This document shows, piece after piece, positions 1-5,758 of a stretch of DNA of 5,761 nt; position 1 is the first letter of the stretch; the number at the start of each line of letters is the position of its first letter. The stretch spans positions 1 to 5,761 of the forward strand of contig CAKOZB010000087.1 in assembly GCA_934131055.1 (NCBI GenBank), given 5' to 3'. The stretch is from an uncultured Clostridia bacterium (lineage in GTDB: Bacteria; Bacillota; Clostridia; TANB77; CAG-508). Made by a program: the position numbers and the translations under genes. Under the pieces are notes generated by a model. It did no database searches. It saw only the letters and a list, made by a program, of their open reading frames with translations, and was not told where the DNA came from.

Positions 1-728
1 ATATTGGTAAATCACAAATTCCATACGAGATATTATCAAAAGATGGACCTTTAACCAACGAAGAATTTGAAGTTATGAAAACACATACTACTTTAGGTTA
101 TAATATATGTATGAAGGATTTGCGTTTGCGTCCATATGCAGAAGGAGCTTTATATCACCATGAAGCATTAAATGGAACAGGCTATCCTCAAGGTTTAAAG
201 AAAGAAGATATCCCTTTTGTTGCAAGAATAATACGTGTTGCAGATGAATATGATGCATTGGTTACAAAACGTCACTATAAAACTCACGTAAACATTTCAG
301 AGACATTGAAATTAATGTTAAAAGATGCAAAACCTGATGACATGCACAAGGTAGTTGCACTAGACCAACTTTCTGAGAATGCGCAAAGTGGAAAAATTAG
401 TCCTAAAATTCTAAAATGCCTTTTTAAAATTGTTATTGAAGATACTAAATATGAAATAAGTTGCGTTATTGATTACATTGACTACTTAAAAGAATCTATT
501 AAACGTCTAGAATTGATTGATTCATACAATATGAAAATGCAAAAATCAACAAGTCAAAAGAAGAGAGAGTATTACAAAGAAGGCATGGTTATGCTATTCC
601 AGGCAGGAGAAAATTTTCAAAACTATCACCAAATTTTAAAAGAATACAGAAATGCTTTGATAATACGTGAAAAAAGAATTGATGATTTATATAACGAAAT
701 CAAAATAATAAAAAAGCTAAAAGTTTAA
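1..728 (+). CDS. HD-GYP domain protein, 5'-truncated by window edge
   Basis: The reading frame is open from position 3, so the gene starts before the window and the ATG at 75 is internal. The visible part begins with IGK, the end of the usual HDIGK metal motif, whose HD pair lies just off the edge. It continues with the conserved His of KTHTTLGY (84-86), the HHE triad (156-164), the NGTGYP motif (171-188) and the ARIIRVADEYDAL segment (about 222-260). This order is diagnostic of HD-GYP phosphohydrolases, many of which hydrolyse cyclic di-GMP; the substrate cannot be read from the sequence. The last ~110 residues form a charged, probably helical C-terminal extension that I cannot assign to a named domain. 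It ends with KIIKKLKV, and its stop codon lies inside the loop of the terminator hairpin. No upstream sensor domain is visible. The gene is convergent with mazF. Confidence 0.88.
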   Translation, partial: IGKSQIPYEILSKDGPLTNEEFEVMKTHTTLGYNICMKDLRLRPYAEGALYHHEALNGTGYPQGLKKEDIPFVARIIRVADEYDALVTKRHYKTHVNISETLKLMLKDAKPDDMHKVVALDQLSENAQSGKISPKILKCLFKIVIEDTKYEISCVIDYIDYLKESIKRLELIDSYNMKMQKSTSQKKREYYKEGMVMLFQAGENFQNYHQILKEYRNALIIREKRIDDLYNEIKIIKKLKV

Positions 729-744
729 GTACTTTTAGCTTTTT
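711..744 (+). terminator. Intrinsic terminator of the HD-GYP gene, probably bidirectional
   Basis: A perfect 14-bp stem is formed by 711-724 and 731-744 around the six-base loop TTAAGT. The left arm starts with AAAAA and the right arm ends with TTTTT, so either strand gives a hairpin followed by a U run. The stop codon TAA (726-728) of the HD-GYP gene sits in the loop. The stem is mostly A/T with one GC pair per arm end. Terminator function is inferred from shape and position between convergent genes. Confidence 0.75.
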
Positions 745-778
745 ACAATTATAGCATCTTCACGCTGTTCGTTATTCT

Positions 779-902
779 TGTTGTGAAAGAATTAAATTTT
801 AGCAAGGAAAATGAGTTCAAAAGGTAAGGGCACATACGTGTTGTATGTAACCGCGTTTTGAATGAAATTTGACGTAGCTAAAATTGTAATTATTTCGCAA
901 CA
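779..902. repeat. Long nested inverted-repeat element between convergent genes
   Basis: Four nested complementary pairs run through this stretch. The outer arms are 779-803 with 877-902 (about 22 of 25 positions pair, with one G-T wobble and a small bulge). The middle pair is 816-822 with 856-862. Inside it lie GGT 823-825 with ACC 850-852, and finally ACATAC 832-837 with GTATGT 843-848 around a five-base loop. The whole element can therefore fold into one rod about 124 nt long in RNA from either strand, or a cruciform in DNA. The centre is richer in G and C than the flanks. It has no credible open reading frame. Its right boundary touches the mazF stop codon, so it is the start of the mazF 3' UTR. 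It could be a MITE-like or REP-like genomic repeat, a structured 3' UTR or small RNA, or an elaborate terminator. The sequence alone does not decide. Confidence 0.65.
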
Positions 903-1248
903 TTATAGTCCGAAACTTACTCCCAACGCACTATTAATCTTATTCATAACATTTTCATCATCTATATGACCTATTTTTTCTTTTAATCTGCTTTTATCTA
1001 TTGTTCGTATTTGCTCTGTTAGCACTATTGATTCTGTTTTTAATTGTGAATTTTCTGGTCCAATTTCTATATGAGTCGGAAGCTTGTTCTTCCCCATTTG
1101 AGAAGTTATTGCAGCTGCTATAACTGTAGGGCTGTGTTTATTTCCCATATCATTTTGAATTATTACAACGGGTCTAATTCCTCCGTTGCTCTGAACCAAC
1201 TACAGGACTTAAATCAGCATAAAACATATCTCCTCTTTTTACTATCAT
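903..1248 (-). pseudogene. mazF: MazF/EndoA-type mRNA interferase toxin, frameshifted by one extra base
   Basis: Two reading frames together give a full MazF/EndoA of about 114 residues; B. subtilis EndoA has 116. The first starts at ATG 1248, eight bases after GGAG, and reads MIVKRGDMFYADLSPVVGSEQ before running into Arg-Arg-Asn-TAG at 1174-1176. The second continues in the +1 frame from GGIRPVVIIQNDMGNKHSPT to the TAA at 903-905. Removing the C at 1185 restores the expected GSEQGGIRPV. Family members are sequence-specific endoribonucleases that cleave single-stranded mRNA and are held inactive by a MazE/EndoAI antitoxin. The second part carries the counterparts of catalytic Arg25 and Thr48 (GGIRP, AAITS) and the LPTHIEI and EQIRTIDKSRL motifs. 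A TTG at 1199 could open the second frame, but it has no ribosome binding site and would lose the first beta strand. The coding is otherwise undamaged, so the change is recent, a sequencing error, or much less likely recoded. No antitoxin gene is visible; the next gene upstream is the GerS-like one. Confidence 0.92.
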
Positions 1249-1321
1249 ATTATTCACTCCTACTATTTCTGTAACTAAGATTTGTTTTTTGATATATTTT
1301 AAATACTAGTTTTGAGATAAA

Positions 1322-1951
1322 TTATTTTATTTCTATCTCATTGTATAATATGTAAACTATTACATTTTTGCTATTGTCCATTATTGATAATTTTGTTGGT
1401 TTAAGTGTTTTTTTGTCTAAAATTAGCTCCTCTGTGGCTATTTTTTTATCATTTTTTCTTTCTATTTGCATTACTATTTCTTCATTTTTTTCTGTTATAT
1501 TTCTTTGTTCAGAATTTCGATATTCATCAATAAAAGAGTTTAACCAAAGTATATTGCTTTCGATATATGGATAATTATTATATATTTTTTCTAGGTTTAA
1601 ATTGCTATTTTCAACTTTCAATGATGAATCTTTGTATGTTAATTTTACTCCCTTAATAGTATCTGGCTCTAGTACTTCTTGTTCATCATTTTTTTCTTTA
1701 TGAGTTTGTTTAATTAAGTATTTGTTACTATTTTTATTGCTATTTACAGTAACCTCTATTGTAGCTGTATACTCTTTAATATTTAAAATATAATCTTCAA
1801 CTTCCTCTAAAGTTTTGTTAAGATTATTATTTCCAATATTTATAATTTCATAACTTTTTTTAGAAAAAATAATTGAAATTATAACCAACAAAATAGCAAT
1901 GCCTACTACAATAATTAAAAATTTTTTTGACTTTATAAATTTAACATTCAT
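1322..1951 (-). CDS. GerS/LolA-like membrane-anchored protein
   Basis: A 209-residue protein with a basic N-terminus (KFIKSKK), one hydrophobic helix at about residues 11-30, and a soluble remainder rich in Asn, Lys and Glu. It should be anchored in the membrane with the C-terminal domain outside. The domain follows the pattern I associate with clostridial germination lipoprotein GerS and LolA-fold relatives: VEDYILNIKEYTATIEVTV at 51-69, EVLEPDTIKGVKLTY at 92-106, LNLEKIYNNYPYIESN at 118-133, and LILDKKTLKPTKLSIMD at 176-192. Unlike typical GerS there is no lipobox Cys after the hydrophobic stretch, so it is probably kept by its signal anchor and not lipidated. The start ATG lies nine bases after GGGAG. 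In C. difficile gerS is next to alr2, with mazEF nearby; here mazF follows 73 nt after the stop codon, which supports the family call. A role in spore germination is an inference from that resemblance only. Confidence 0.68.
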   Translation of the reverse strand: MNVKFIKSKKFLIIVVGIAILLVIISIIFSKKSYEIINIGNNNLNKTLEEVEDYILNIKEYTATIEVTVNSNKNSNKYLIKQTHKEKNDEQEVLEPDTIKGVKLTYKDSSLKVENSNLNLEKIYNNYPYIESNILWLNSFIDEYRNSEQRNITEKNEEIVMQIERKNDKKIATEELILDKKTLKPTKLSIMDNSKNVIVYILYNEIEIK

Positions 1952-1964
1952 ACAATAAAACTCC

Positions 1965-2001
1965 CAATATATTTAATAATAATATATTGAGAGGAATTAT
2001 A
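1965..2001 (-). promoter_or_regulatory. Candidate promoter -10 and 5' leader hairpin of the GerS-like gene
   Basis: On the minus strand a perfect TATAAT lies at 1996-2001. The -35 hexamer at consensus spacing is poor, so the promoter call is tentative. Just downstream, 1965-1973 and 1981-1989 form a perfect 9-bp inverted repeat (CAATATATT arms, seven-base loop). It ends at the first base of the GGGAG ribosome binding site (1961-1965). A transcript starting at about 1989 would begin with this hairpin, which could stabilise the 5' end, affect translation, or act as an operator in DNA. Confidence 0.35.
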
Positions 2002-2021
2002 AATATTCACTATTCTATTTA

Positions 2022-2072
2022 ATATTTACAATTAGACCACAATTTTTAATTTTGTGGTTAAATTGTAAATAT
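2022..2072. repeat. Large AT-rich palindrome upstream of the GerS-like gene
   Basis: The arms 2022-2042 and 2052-2072 are 21 bases each and pair at 19 positions around a nine-base loop. The two non-pairing positions are adjacent (2034-2035 against 2059-2060). The GC-containing core is ACCACAA / TTGTGGT. It lies between the dusB terminator and the candidate -10 of the GerS-like gene. It could be a second terminator, an operator for a dimeric regulator, or a small repeat element. There is no U run on either side long enough to make the terminator reading convincing. Confidence 0.5.
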
Positions 2073-2100
2073 ATTTTATGCAAAAGAAAAAATATTATAC

Positions 2101-2142
2101 ATAAAAAATAATCGCCCAAAAAAGGGCGTCCCTATTGGGCGA
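2101..2142 (-). terminator. Intrinsic terminator of dusB overlapping its stop codon
   Basis: On the minus strand TCGCCCAA (2142-2135) pairs with TTGGGCGA (2119-2112), an 8-bp GC-rich stem followed by the tail TTATTTTTTAT (2111-2101). Inside it AGGG and CCCT can pair around ACG. The dusB codons for Ala-Gln and the TAG stop (2132-2134) are part of the structure. A shorter hairpin using the second CGCCC copy (2117-2113 complement region with 2128-2124) competes for the same strand. It separates the min-rodA-dusB block from the GerS-like gene. Confidence 0.88.
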
Positions 2143-3088
2143 AATATTCTTTTAAGCATTTTCGTACTTCTTCTGCTGTATCCATTGTGTTTATTTTACT
2201 TCTAAAACTGCTTGAGTCTGGCATACTTTTCGTGTATGCAGAGATATGTTTTCTCATTTCTTTTACTGCTATGTTTTCTCCTTTTTCTTCTATTTCTAGT
2301 TCTAAGTGTTTTAGTATTGTCTCGTATTTTTCTTCGTTTGTTGGTTTTTGAATGCAAATGCCGTTTTGTAGATATTGCACTGTTTCTCTAAATATCCAAG
2401 GATTTCCGAAGGCTCCTCTGCCTATCATTATAGCATCTACTCCACTTTTTTCTAACCTTTTCTTTGCTATTTCTCGGCTCGTAACATCTCCATTTCCTAT
2501 TACTGGGATGTCAACACTTTCTTTTACTTGTTTTATTATGTTCCAATCTGCTTCCCCAGAATAGTACTGGCTTCTTGTTCTCCCGTGTACGGTTATTGCT
2601 GATGCACCAGCTTTTTCTGCTATTTTTGCAGCTTCTAAAACTACAATATTATCTGCATCCCAGCCTGTTCTCATTTTTACTGTAACTGGCACTTTAGAAT
2701 TTGCAACTGCTGTCTCTATTATTTGTTTTACTAATTCTAAATTTAATAATAATCTACTTCCATCACCATTTTTTACAACTTTCGGTGCTGGGCATCCCAT
2801 ATTAATATCTACAATATCTGCAAATTCACTAACATATTTACTAGCATAGGCAATTGCCTCAACATCACTTCCGAATATCTGCACAGCTAATGGTTTTTCC
2901 TTATCGCAAGTCTTTAATAACAGCTTGGTTTTTTCATCATTATATAAAAGTGCTTTTGCACTTACCATTTCTGTATATACAAGCCCTGCATCATTTTCTT
3001 TGCAAATTAACCTAAATGGCAGGTCTGTAATACCTGCCATTGGTGCTAAAAATATATTATTTTCTAGATTTACATTTCCTATCTTCAA
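2132..3088 (-). CDS. dusB: tRNA-dihydrouridine synthase, DusB type
   Basis: A 318-residue FMN-dependent enzyme that reduces uridine to dihydrouridine in the D-loop of tRNA in the cytoplasm. The TIM-barrel motifs appear in order: APMAGITD (15-22, flavin site), NMGCPAPKVVKNGDGSRLL (96-114) with catalytic Cys99, VKMRTG (137-142) with the conserved Lys138, ITVHGRTR (165-172), PVIGNGDV (195-202) and IGRGAFGNPWIF (222-233). The C-terminal helical tRNA-binding part includes KEMRKHISAY near residue 280. Length is normal for the family. The start is TTG at 3088, supported by GAGG at 3095-3098 six bases upstream and by the usual MKIG beginning; no ATG fits better. It lies 80 nt behind rodA with a plausible promoter in the gap, and ends in a strong terminator. 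In Firmicutes dus genes occur in many contexts, so the link to the cell-shape operon may be only positional. Confidence 0.96.
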   Translation of the reverse strand: MKIGNVNLENNIFLAPMAGITDLPFRLICKENDAGLVYTEMVSAKALLYNDEKTKLLLKTCDKEKPLAVQIFGSDVEAIAYASKYVSEFADIVDINMGCPAPKVVKNGDGSRLLLNLELVKQIIETAVANSKVPVTVKMRTGWDADNIVVLEAAKIAEKAGASAITVHGRTRSQYYSGEADWNIIKQVKESVDIPVIGNGDVTSREIAKKRLEKSGVDAIMIGRGAFGNPWIFRETVQYLQNGICIQKPTNEEKYETILKHLELEIEEKGENIAVKEMRKHISAYTKSMPDSSSFRSKINTMDTAEEVRKCLKEYFAQ

Positions 3089-3094
3089 AATTTA

Positions 3095-3146
3095 CCTCGT
3101 TTAAATTTTATATTTTTAATCTTAACTAATATTTTTTCGTAGTCAA
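3095..3146 (-). promoter_or_regulatory. Candidate sigma-A promoter and ribosome binding site of dusB
   Basis: On the minus strand TTGACT (3141-3146) matches five of six bases of the -35 consensus. TAAGAT (3119-3124) matches four of six of the -10 after a 16-base spacer. The transcript would start near 3112 and reach the GAGG at 3095-3098 and the TTG start at 3088. The -35 sits inside the ~34-bp motif shared with the mazF 3' end, although that other copy has TTAGCT and lacks the hexamer. There is no terminator between rodA and dusB, so read-through is also expected. Confidence 0.4.
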
Positions 3147-3171
3147 AATTGTAATTGTTTTTCAATCATTA
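3138..3171 (-). repeat. Partial copy of the mazF 3'-end repeat, after the rodA stop
   Basis: Read on the minus strand from the rodA stop TAA at 3171, this segment matches the segment starting at the mazF stop TAA at 905 (873-905). They agree at 28 of 33 positions with one single-base gap, including the 12-base block AATTACAATTTT and the ending CTACG. The similarity includes the stop codon itself and fades after CTACG. The second arm of the inverted repeat is missing here, so this would be a solitary arm or a decayed copy. Part of the match is low-complexity A/T, so chance cannot be fully excluded. Confidence 0.45.
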
Positions 3172-4275
3172 ATCTATAAATATTGCCTTCTGTCTTCTAC
3201 CACTAATGTTTAACAAAAGACCTATCATCATTAAGTTTGTAAGTAATGAACTTCCACCATAGCTTACAAATGGTAATGGAACACCTGTTATTGGTAATAA
3301 TCCCATTGTCATTCCTATATTTTCTGCCATATGGAATAAGAATATTCCTGCAATTCCAATTGCTATATATGACCCTAAATTATTTTTTGCTGTTTTTGCT
3401 ATAAATATCGACCTTGTTATAAGCACAACGTAAGTTATTATTACTGTTGCAGCTATAATAAAGCCCATCTCTTCTCCTATTACAGCAAATATAAAGTCTG
3501 TAGTCTTTGGATATAAGAAACCTAATTGAGTTTGGTTTCCTTTTAAAATTCCCATTCCGAGGAATTCTCCTGCACCAATTGCAAGCTTAGATTGTATAAC
3601 ATTATAGCCAGCACCTCTCGGATCTAAGTTTGGATTTAAGAATACATCTATTCTTGTTTTCGCATGTTCTGGCAATACAAAAAAATACAATACTGGCAAT
3701 AAAATAGCCACCAACAAAATTCCTGTGATGATATACCTTTTCTTTATTCCAGCAACAAATAATATAAAAACAGTTGCTATTACGAAAGTTATTGCTGTTC
3801 CATAATCCGGTTGCTTTACTATTAAAAGTACTGGAACTGCAATTATAACAAGTGCTAACAGCAATCTAGTTGGTCTGCTTATTTGGTCTTTACCTTTTTC
3901 TTGTATTTTTGCTACGTAAGTTGATAATGAAATTATTGCTATTATTTTTGCAAATTCAGCCGGCTGTATTGATACAGAACCTATTGTAAACCAGCTGGTT
4001 GCACCATTTACACTTTTCGTAAACAAAACCGCTATTAGCGAAATTATCATTAGTGCATACAATATTGGAGAAATTTTCGATATTGTATTATAATCAACAA
4101 ATGTTAGAATTATCATTATTGGAATACTTATAGCGAGCCACATTATCTGTTTCTTAAATTCTTCATATTCTGTGCCTTGCGTTGCCGAAAACAATGCTAC
4201 TAGACCAATGGCTAATAAAATAACTATACAAACGAGAATTCCCCAGTCCATATTTTTTAATATTTTCTTTCCCAT
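3169..4275 (-). CDS. rodA: RodA, SEDS peptidoglycan glycosyltransferase
   Basis: A 368-residue polytopic membrane protein of the SEDS family that polymerises lipid II into glycan strands with a class B PBP as partner, acting in the lateral-wall elongation machinery. About ten hydrophobic helices are visible. Family motifs are WFTIGSVSIQPAEFAKI (95-111), KQPDYGTA (154-161), GAGYNVIQSKLAIGAGEFLGMG (221-242), KTTDFIFAVIGEE (257-269), in which Asp260 is the counterpart of the catalytic Asp, and MGLLPITGVPLPFVSYGGSSL (324-344). I call RodA and not FtsW because the gene follows minD-minE, the usual clostridial rodA place, and because the protein has short termini; sporulation SpoVE or FtsW would be expected near murG. 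The ATG at 4275 has GAGGAG seven bases upstream, just behind the minE stop 12 nt away, so the two genes are co-transcribed. Confidence 0.95.
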   Translation of the reverse strand: MGKKILKNMDWGILVCIVILLAIGLVALFSATQGTEYEEFKKQIMWLAISIPIMIILTFVDYNTISKISPILYALMIISLIAVLFTKSVNGATSWFTIGSVSIQPAEFAKIIAIISLSTYVAKIQEKGKDQISRPTRLLLALVIIAVPVLLIVKQPDYGTAITFVIATVFILFVAGIKKRYIITGILLVAILLPVLYFFVLPEHAKTRIDVFLNPNLDPRGAGYNVIQSKLAIGAGEFLGMGILKGNQTQLGFLYPKTTDFIFAVIGEEMGFIIAATVIITYVVLITRSIFIAKTAKNNLGSYIAIGIAGIFLFHMAENIGMTMGLLPITGVPLPFVSYGGSSLLTNLMMIGLLLNISGRRQKAIFID

Positions 4276-4287
4276 TGAATCTCCTCA

Positions 4288-4950
4288 TTATTCTTCGTTA
4301 GATTTATTTGCTGATACTTTTTCTTTAACTTCTTCTGAATTCTTTGGCATATCTGCTTCATCTAATTCTTCATTATCATCTTTTGAATCATCATTTTCTG
4401 TTTCTTCATCTGCTGCTTCATTCTCTTCGTCAACACCTTCATTGTCATCTTCTTCAGAAGTATTCTCAGTACTATCATCTAATTCTTCATCTTCAAAATC
4501 GTCTTTTACAACTTCTTCATTATTCTCATCAGAAGCTTTTTCTTCTACAGCCTTTTTTGAATTCTTATCTTCTTCTGTTGTATCTTCCTTTTTAGCGTTT
4601 TCTTGCTTCTCTTTTTCTTCTGTTTCTTTTTCTATATTTTTTTCTTTTTTCATTTCTTCCCTTATTCCGGCGATTGGAATATTTGCATATAGTGCTGGTG
4701 CTCCCATTGTGCCGTCTTCGTTAGTCTTATTAGTTAAACGCACGTCTATATCCTTCTCATCAACATCTATATATTTTTTTATAACTTCTATTATTTCTTG
4801 CCTCATCATGTCTAAGAAATCAGCTGAAACATTGGCTCTGTCTTGCATTAGAACTAAATGTAACCTTTCTTTTGCTGTATCCTTAGATTTTGCTTCTATT
4901 TGATCTTTCTTTCCAATCTTTTTAAAGAAATTAATTACGTTCTCAAACAT
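4288..4950 (-). CDS. minE: MinE with a long acidic C-terminal extension
   Basis: Residues 1-97 are a complete MinE, the topological specificity factor that stimulates the MinD ATPase and drives Min oscillation. An amphipathic membrane-targeting helix is at about 2-13 (FENVINFFKKIG). The MinD-contact segment is AKERLHLVLMQDRA (26-39). The dimerisation domain follows with MRQEIIEVIKKYIDVDEKDIDVRL (49-72) and ends in the usual ALYANIPI. Normal MinE proteins have about 85-95 residues and stop near here. This one continues for 123 residues (98-220) with 56 Asp/Glu, 18 Lys and no Arg. The first part (98-140) mixes Lys and Glu; 141-200 is almost purely acidic. The tail should be disordered. It is in frame, and rodA follows 12 nt after the stop, so it is not an obvious fusion to a lost gene. 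The start ATG has GGAGG seven bases upstream, directly after the minD stop. Confidence 0.93.
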   Translation of the reverse strand: MFENVINFFKKIGKKDQIEAKSKDTAKERLHLVLMQDRANVSADFLDMMRQEIIEVIKKYIDVDEKDIDVRLTNKTNEDGTMGAPALYANIPIAGIREEMKKEKNIEKETEEKEKQENAKKEDTTEEDKNSKKAVEEKASDENNEEVVKDDFEDEELDDSTENTSEEDDNEGVDEENEAADEETENDDSKDDNEELDEADMPKNSEEVKEKVSANKSNEE

Positions 4951-4963
4951 TATATATCCTCCA

Positions 4964-5758
4964 CTATTTTTTTCTGAATATGCCTTTTATTTTGGTAAAA
5001 AATCCTTCATCTCTGCCCGGAATTGTAACATCAATATTTTCACCAAGAATTCTTCTTGCAATTTCTAAGTATGCTTTTCCTGATGGAGCTTTTTTGTTTA
5101 TTACTGCAGGTTCTCCTTTATTTGTTTGAGTAATTATAAACTCATCGTCTGGCACAACGCCTAAAAGATTGATTGATAATAAGTCAACAATATCGTCAAC
5201 ATCCATCATCTCTCCTTTTTTAACCATGTTTGGTCTTAATCTATTTACAATTAGCTCTGGATTTCTAATCTCAGACGCTTCTAATAATCCTATAATTCTG
5301 TCTGCATCTCTGATTGAAGATATTTCTGCATTTGTTACTACTATAGCTCTGTCTGCTCCTGCGATTGCATTTTTGAAGCCTTGCTCTATTCCAGCAGGGC
5401 AGTCAATTATAATGTAGTCAAATTCCTCTTTTAGTTTGCTAGTTAGTTCTTTCATTTGTTCTTCATTTATAGCACTTTTATCTCTAGTTTGAGCAGCTGG
5501 TAATAGGAATAACTGTTCAAACCTTTTATCTTTTATAAGGGCTTGTCTTAGTTTACATTTTTCTTCAACAACATCTACTATATCGTATACTATTCTGTTT
5601 TCTAGTCCCATTACAACATCAAGGTTTCTAAGGCCAATATCAGTATCTACTAATACAACTTTTTTTCCTTTTAGGGCAAGAGCAGAACCAAGATTTGCTG
5701 TTGTAGTTGTTTTTCCTACTCCACCTTTTCCTGATGTTATTACTATAACCTCTCCCAT
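4964..5758 (-). CDS. minD: MinD, septum-site-determining ATPase
   Basis: A 264-residue ParA/MinD-family ATPase. With ATP it dimerises on the membrane, recruits MinC to block FtsZ assembly away from midcell, and is released by MinE. The deviant Walker A motif SGKGGVGKTT (9-18) has the signature Lys11 and Lys16. Further motifs are VDTDIGLRNLDVVMGL (37-52), the Walker B-like DYIIIDCPAGIEQGF (114-128) with Asp119, and VVTNAEISSIRDADRIIGLL (140-159). The end EGFFTKIKGIFRKK (251-264) is the amphipathic membrane-targeting helix. All key residues and the length are normal. The ATG at 5758 gives the standard MGEVIVITSGKGG start, but only three bases precede it, so the ribosome binding site is outside the window. 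minE follows after 13 nt. minC is expected just beyond the right edge. Confidence 0.98.
   Translation of the reverse strand: MGEVIVITSGKGGVGKTTTTANLGSALALKGKKVVLVDTDIGLRNLDVVMGLENRIVYDIVDVVEEKCKLRQALIKDKRFEQLFLLPAAQTRDKSAINEEQMKELTSKLKEEFDYIIIDCPAGIEQGFKNAIAGADRAIVVTNAEISSIRDADRIIGLLEASEIRNPELIVNRLRPNMVKKGEMMDVDDIVDLLSINLLGVVPDDEFIITQTNKGEPAVINKKAPSGKAYLEIARRILGENIDVTIPGRDEGFFTKIKGIFRKK

Noticed and set aside
748..756. TGCTATAAT on the minus strand as an extended -10 promoter.
   Set aside because: No -35 at proper spacing, and the transcript would start inside the terminator hairpin at 711-744 and run antisense into the HD-GYP gene.
1174..1188. Programmed +1 frameshift in mazF: an internal GGAGG lies just before the frame-0 TAG, as in prfB.
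   Set aside because: GGAGGA simply encodes the conserved Gly-Gly, there is no slippery codon with good +1 re-pairing, and shifting next to the TAG would replace GGI by RRN. A plain one-base insertion at 1185 explains everything.
1176..1199. TTG at 1199 as the real start of a shortened 98-residue MazF.
   Set aside because: No ribosome binding site precedes it, and the upstream ATG with GGAG encodes the exact missing MazF N-terminus.
1313..1340. 7-bp inverted repeat TGAGATA/TATCTCA across the stop of the GerS-like gene as a terminator.
   Set aside because: The stem is short, the loop is 14 bases, and no U run follows on the minus strand. At most it is a weak processing or pausing site.
3125..3168. 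Terminator between rodA and dusB.
   Set aside because: Only a 4-bp ATTG/CAAT stem is possible and no proper U run follows it, so read-through into dusB is likely.
4288..4656. The acidic minE tail as a frameshift product or a separate fused gene.
   Set aside because: The frame is continuous, the composition is typical of genuine disordered acidic tails, and rodA follows at normal operon spacing with its own ribosome binding site.
4172..4903. Long serine- and phenylalanine-rich open frame on the plus strand opposite minE.
   Set aside because: It is the antisense image of the Glu/Asp-rich minE tail (GAA/GAT codons read as TTC/ATC/TCA) with no ribosome binding site or family resemblance.
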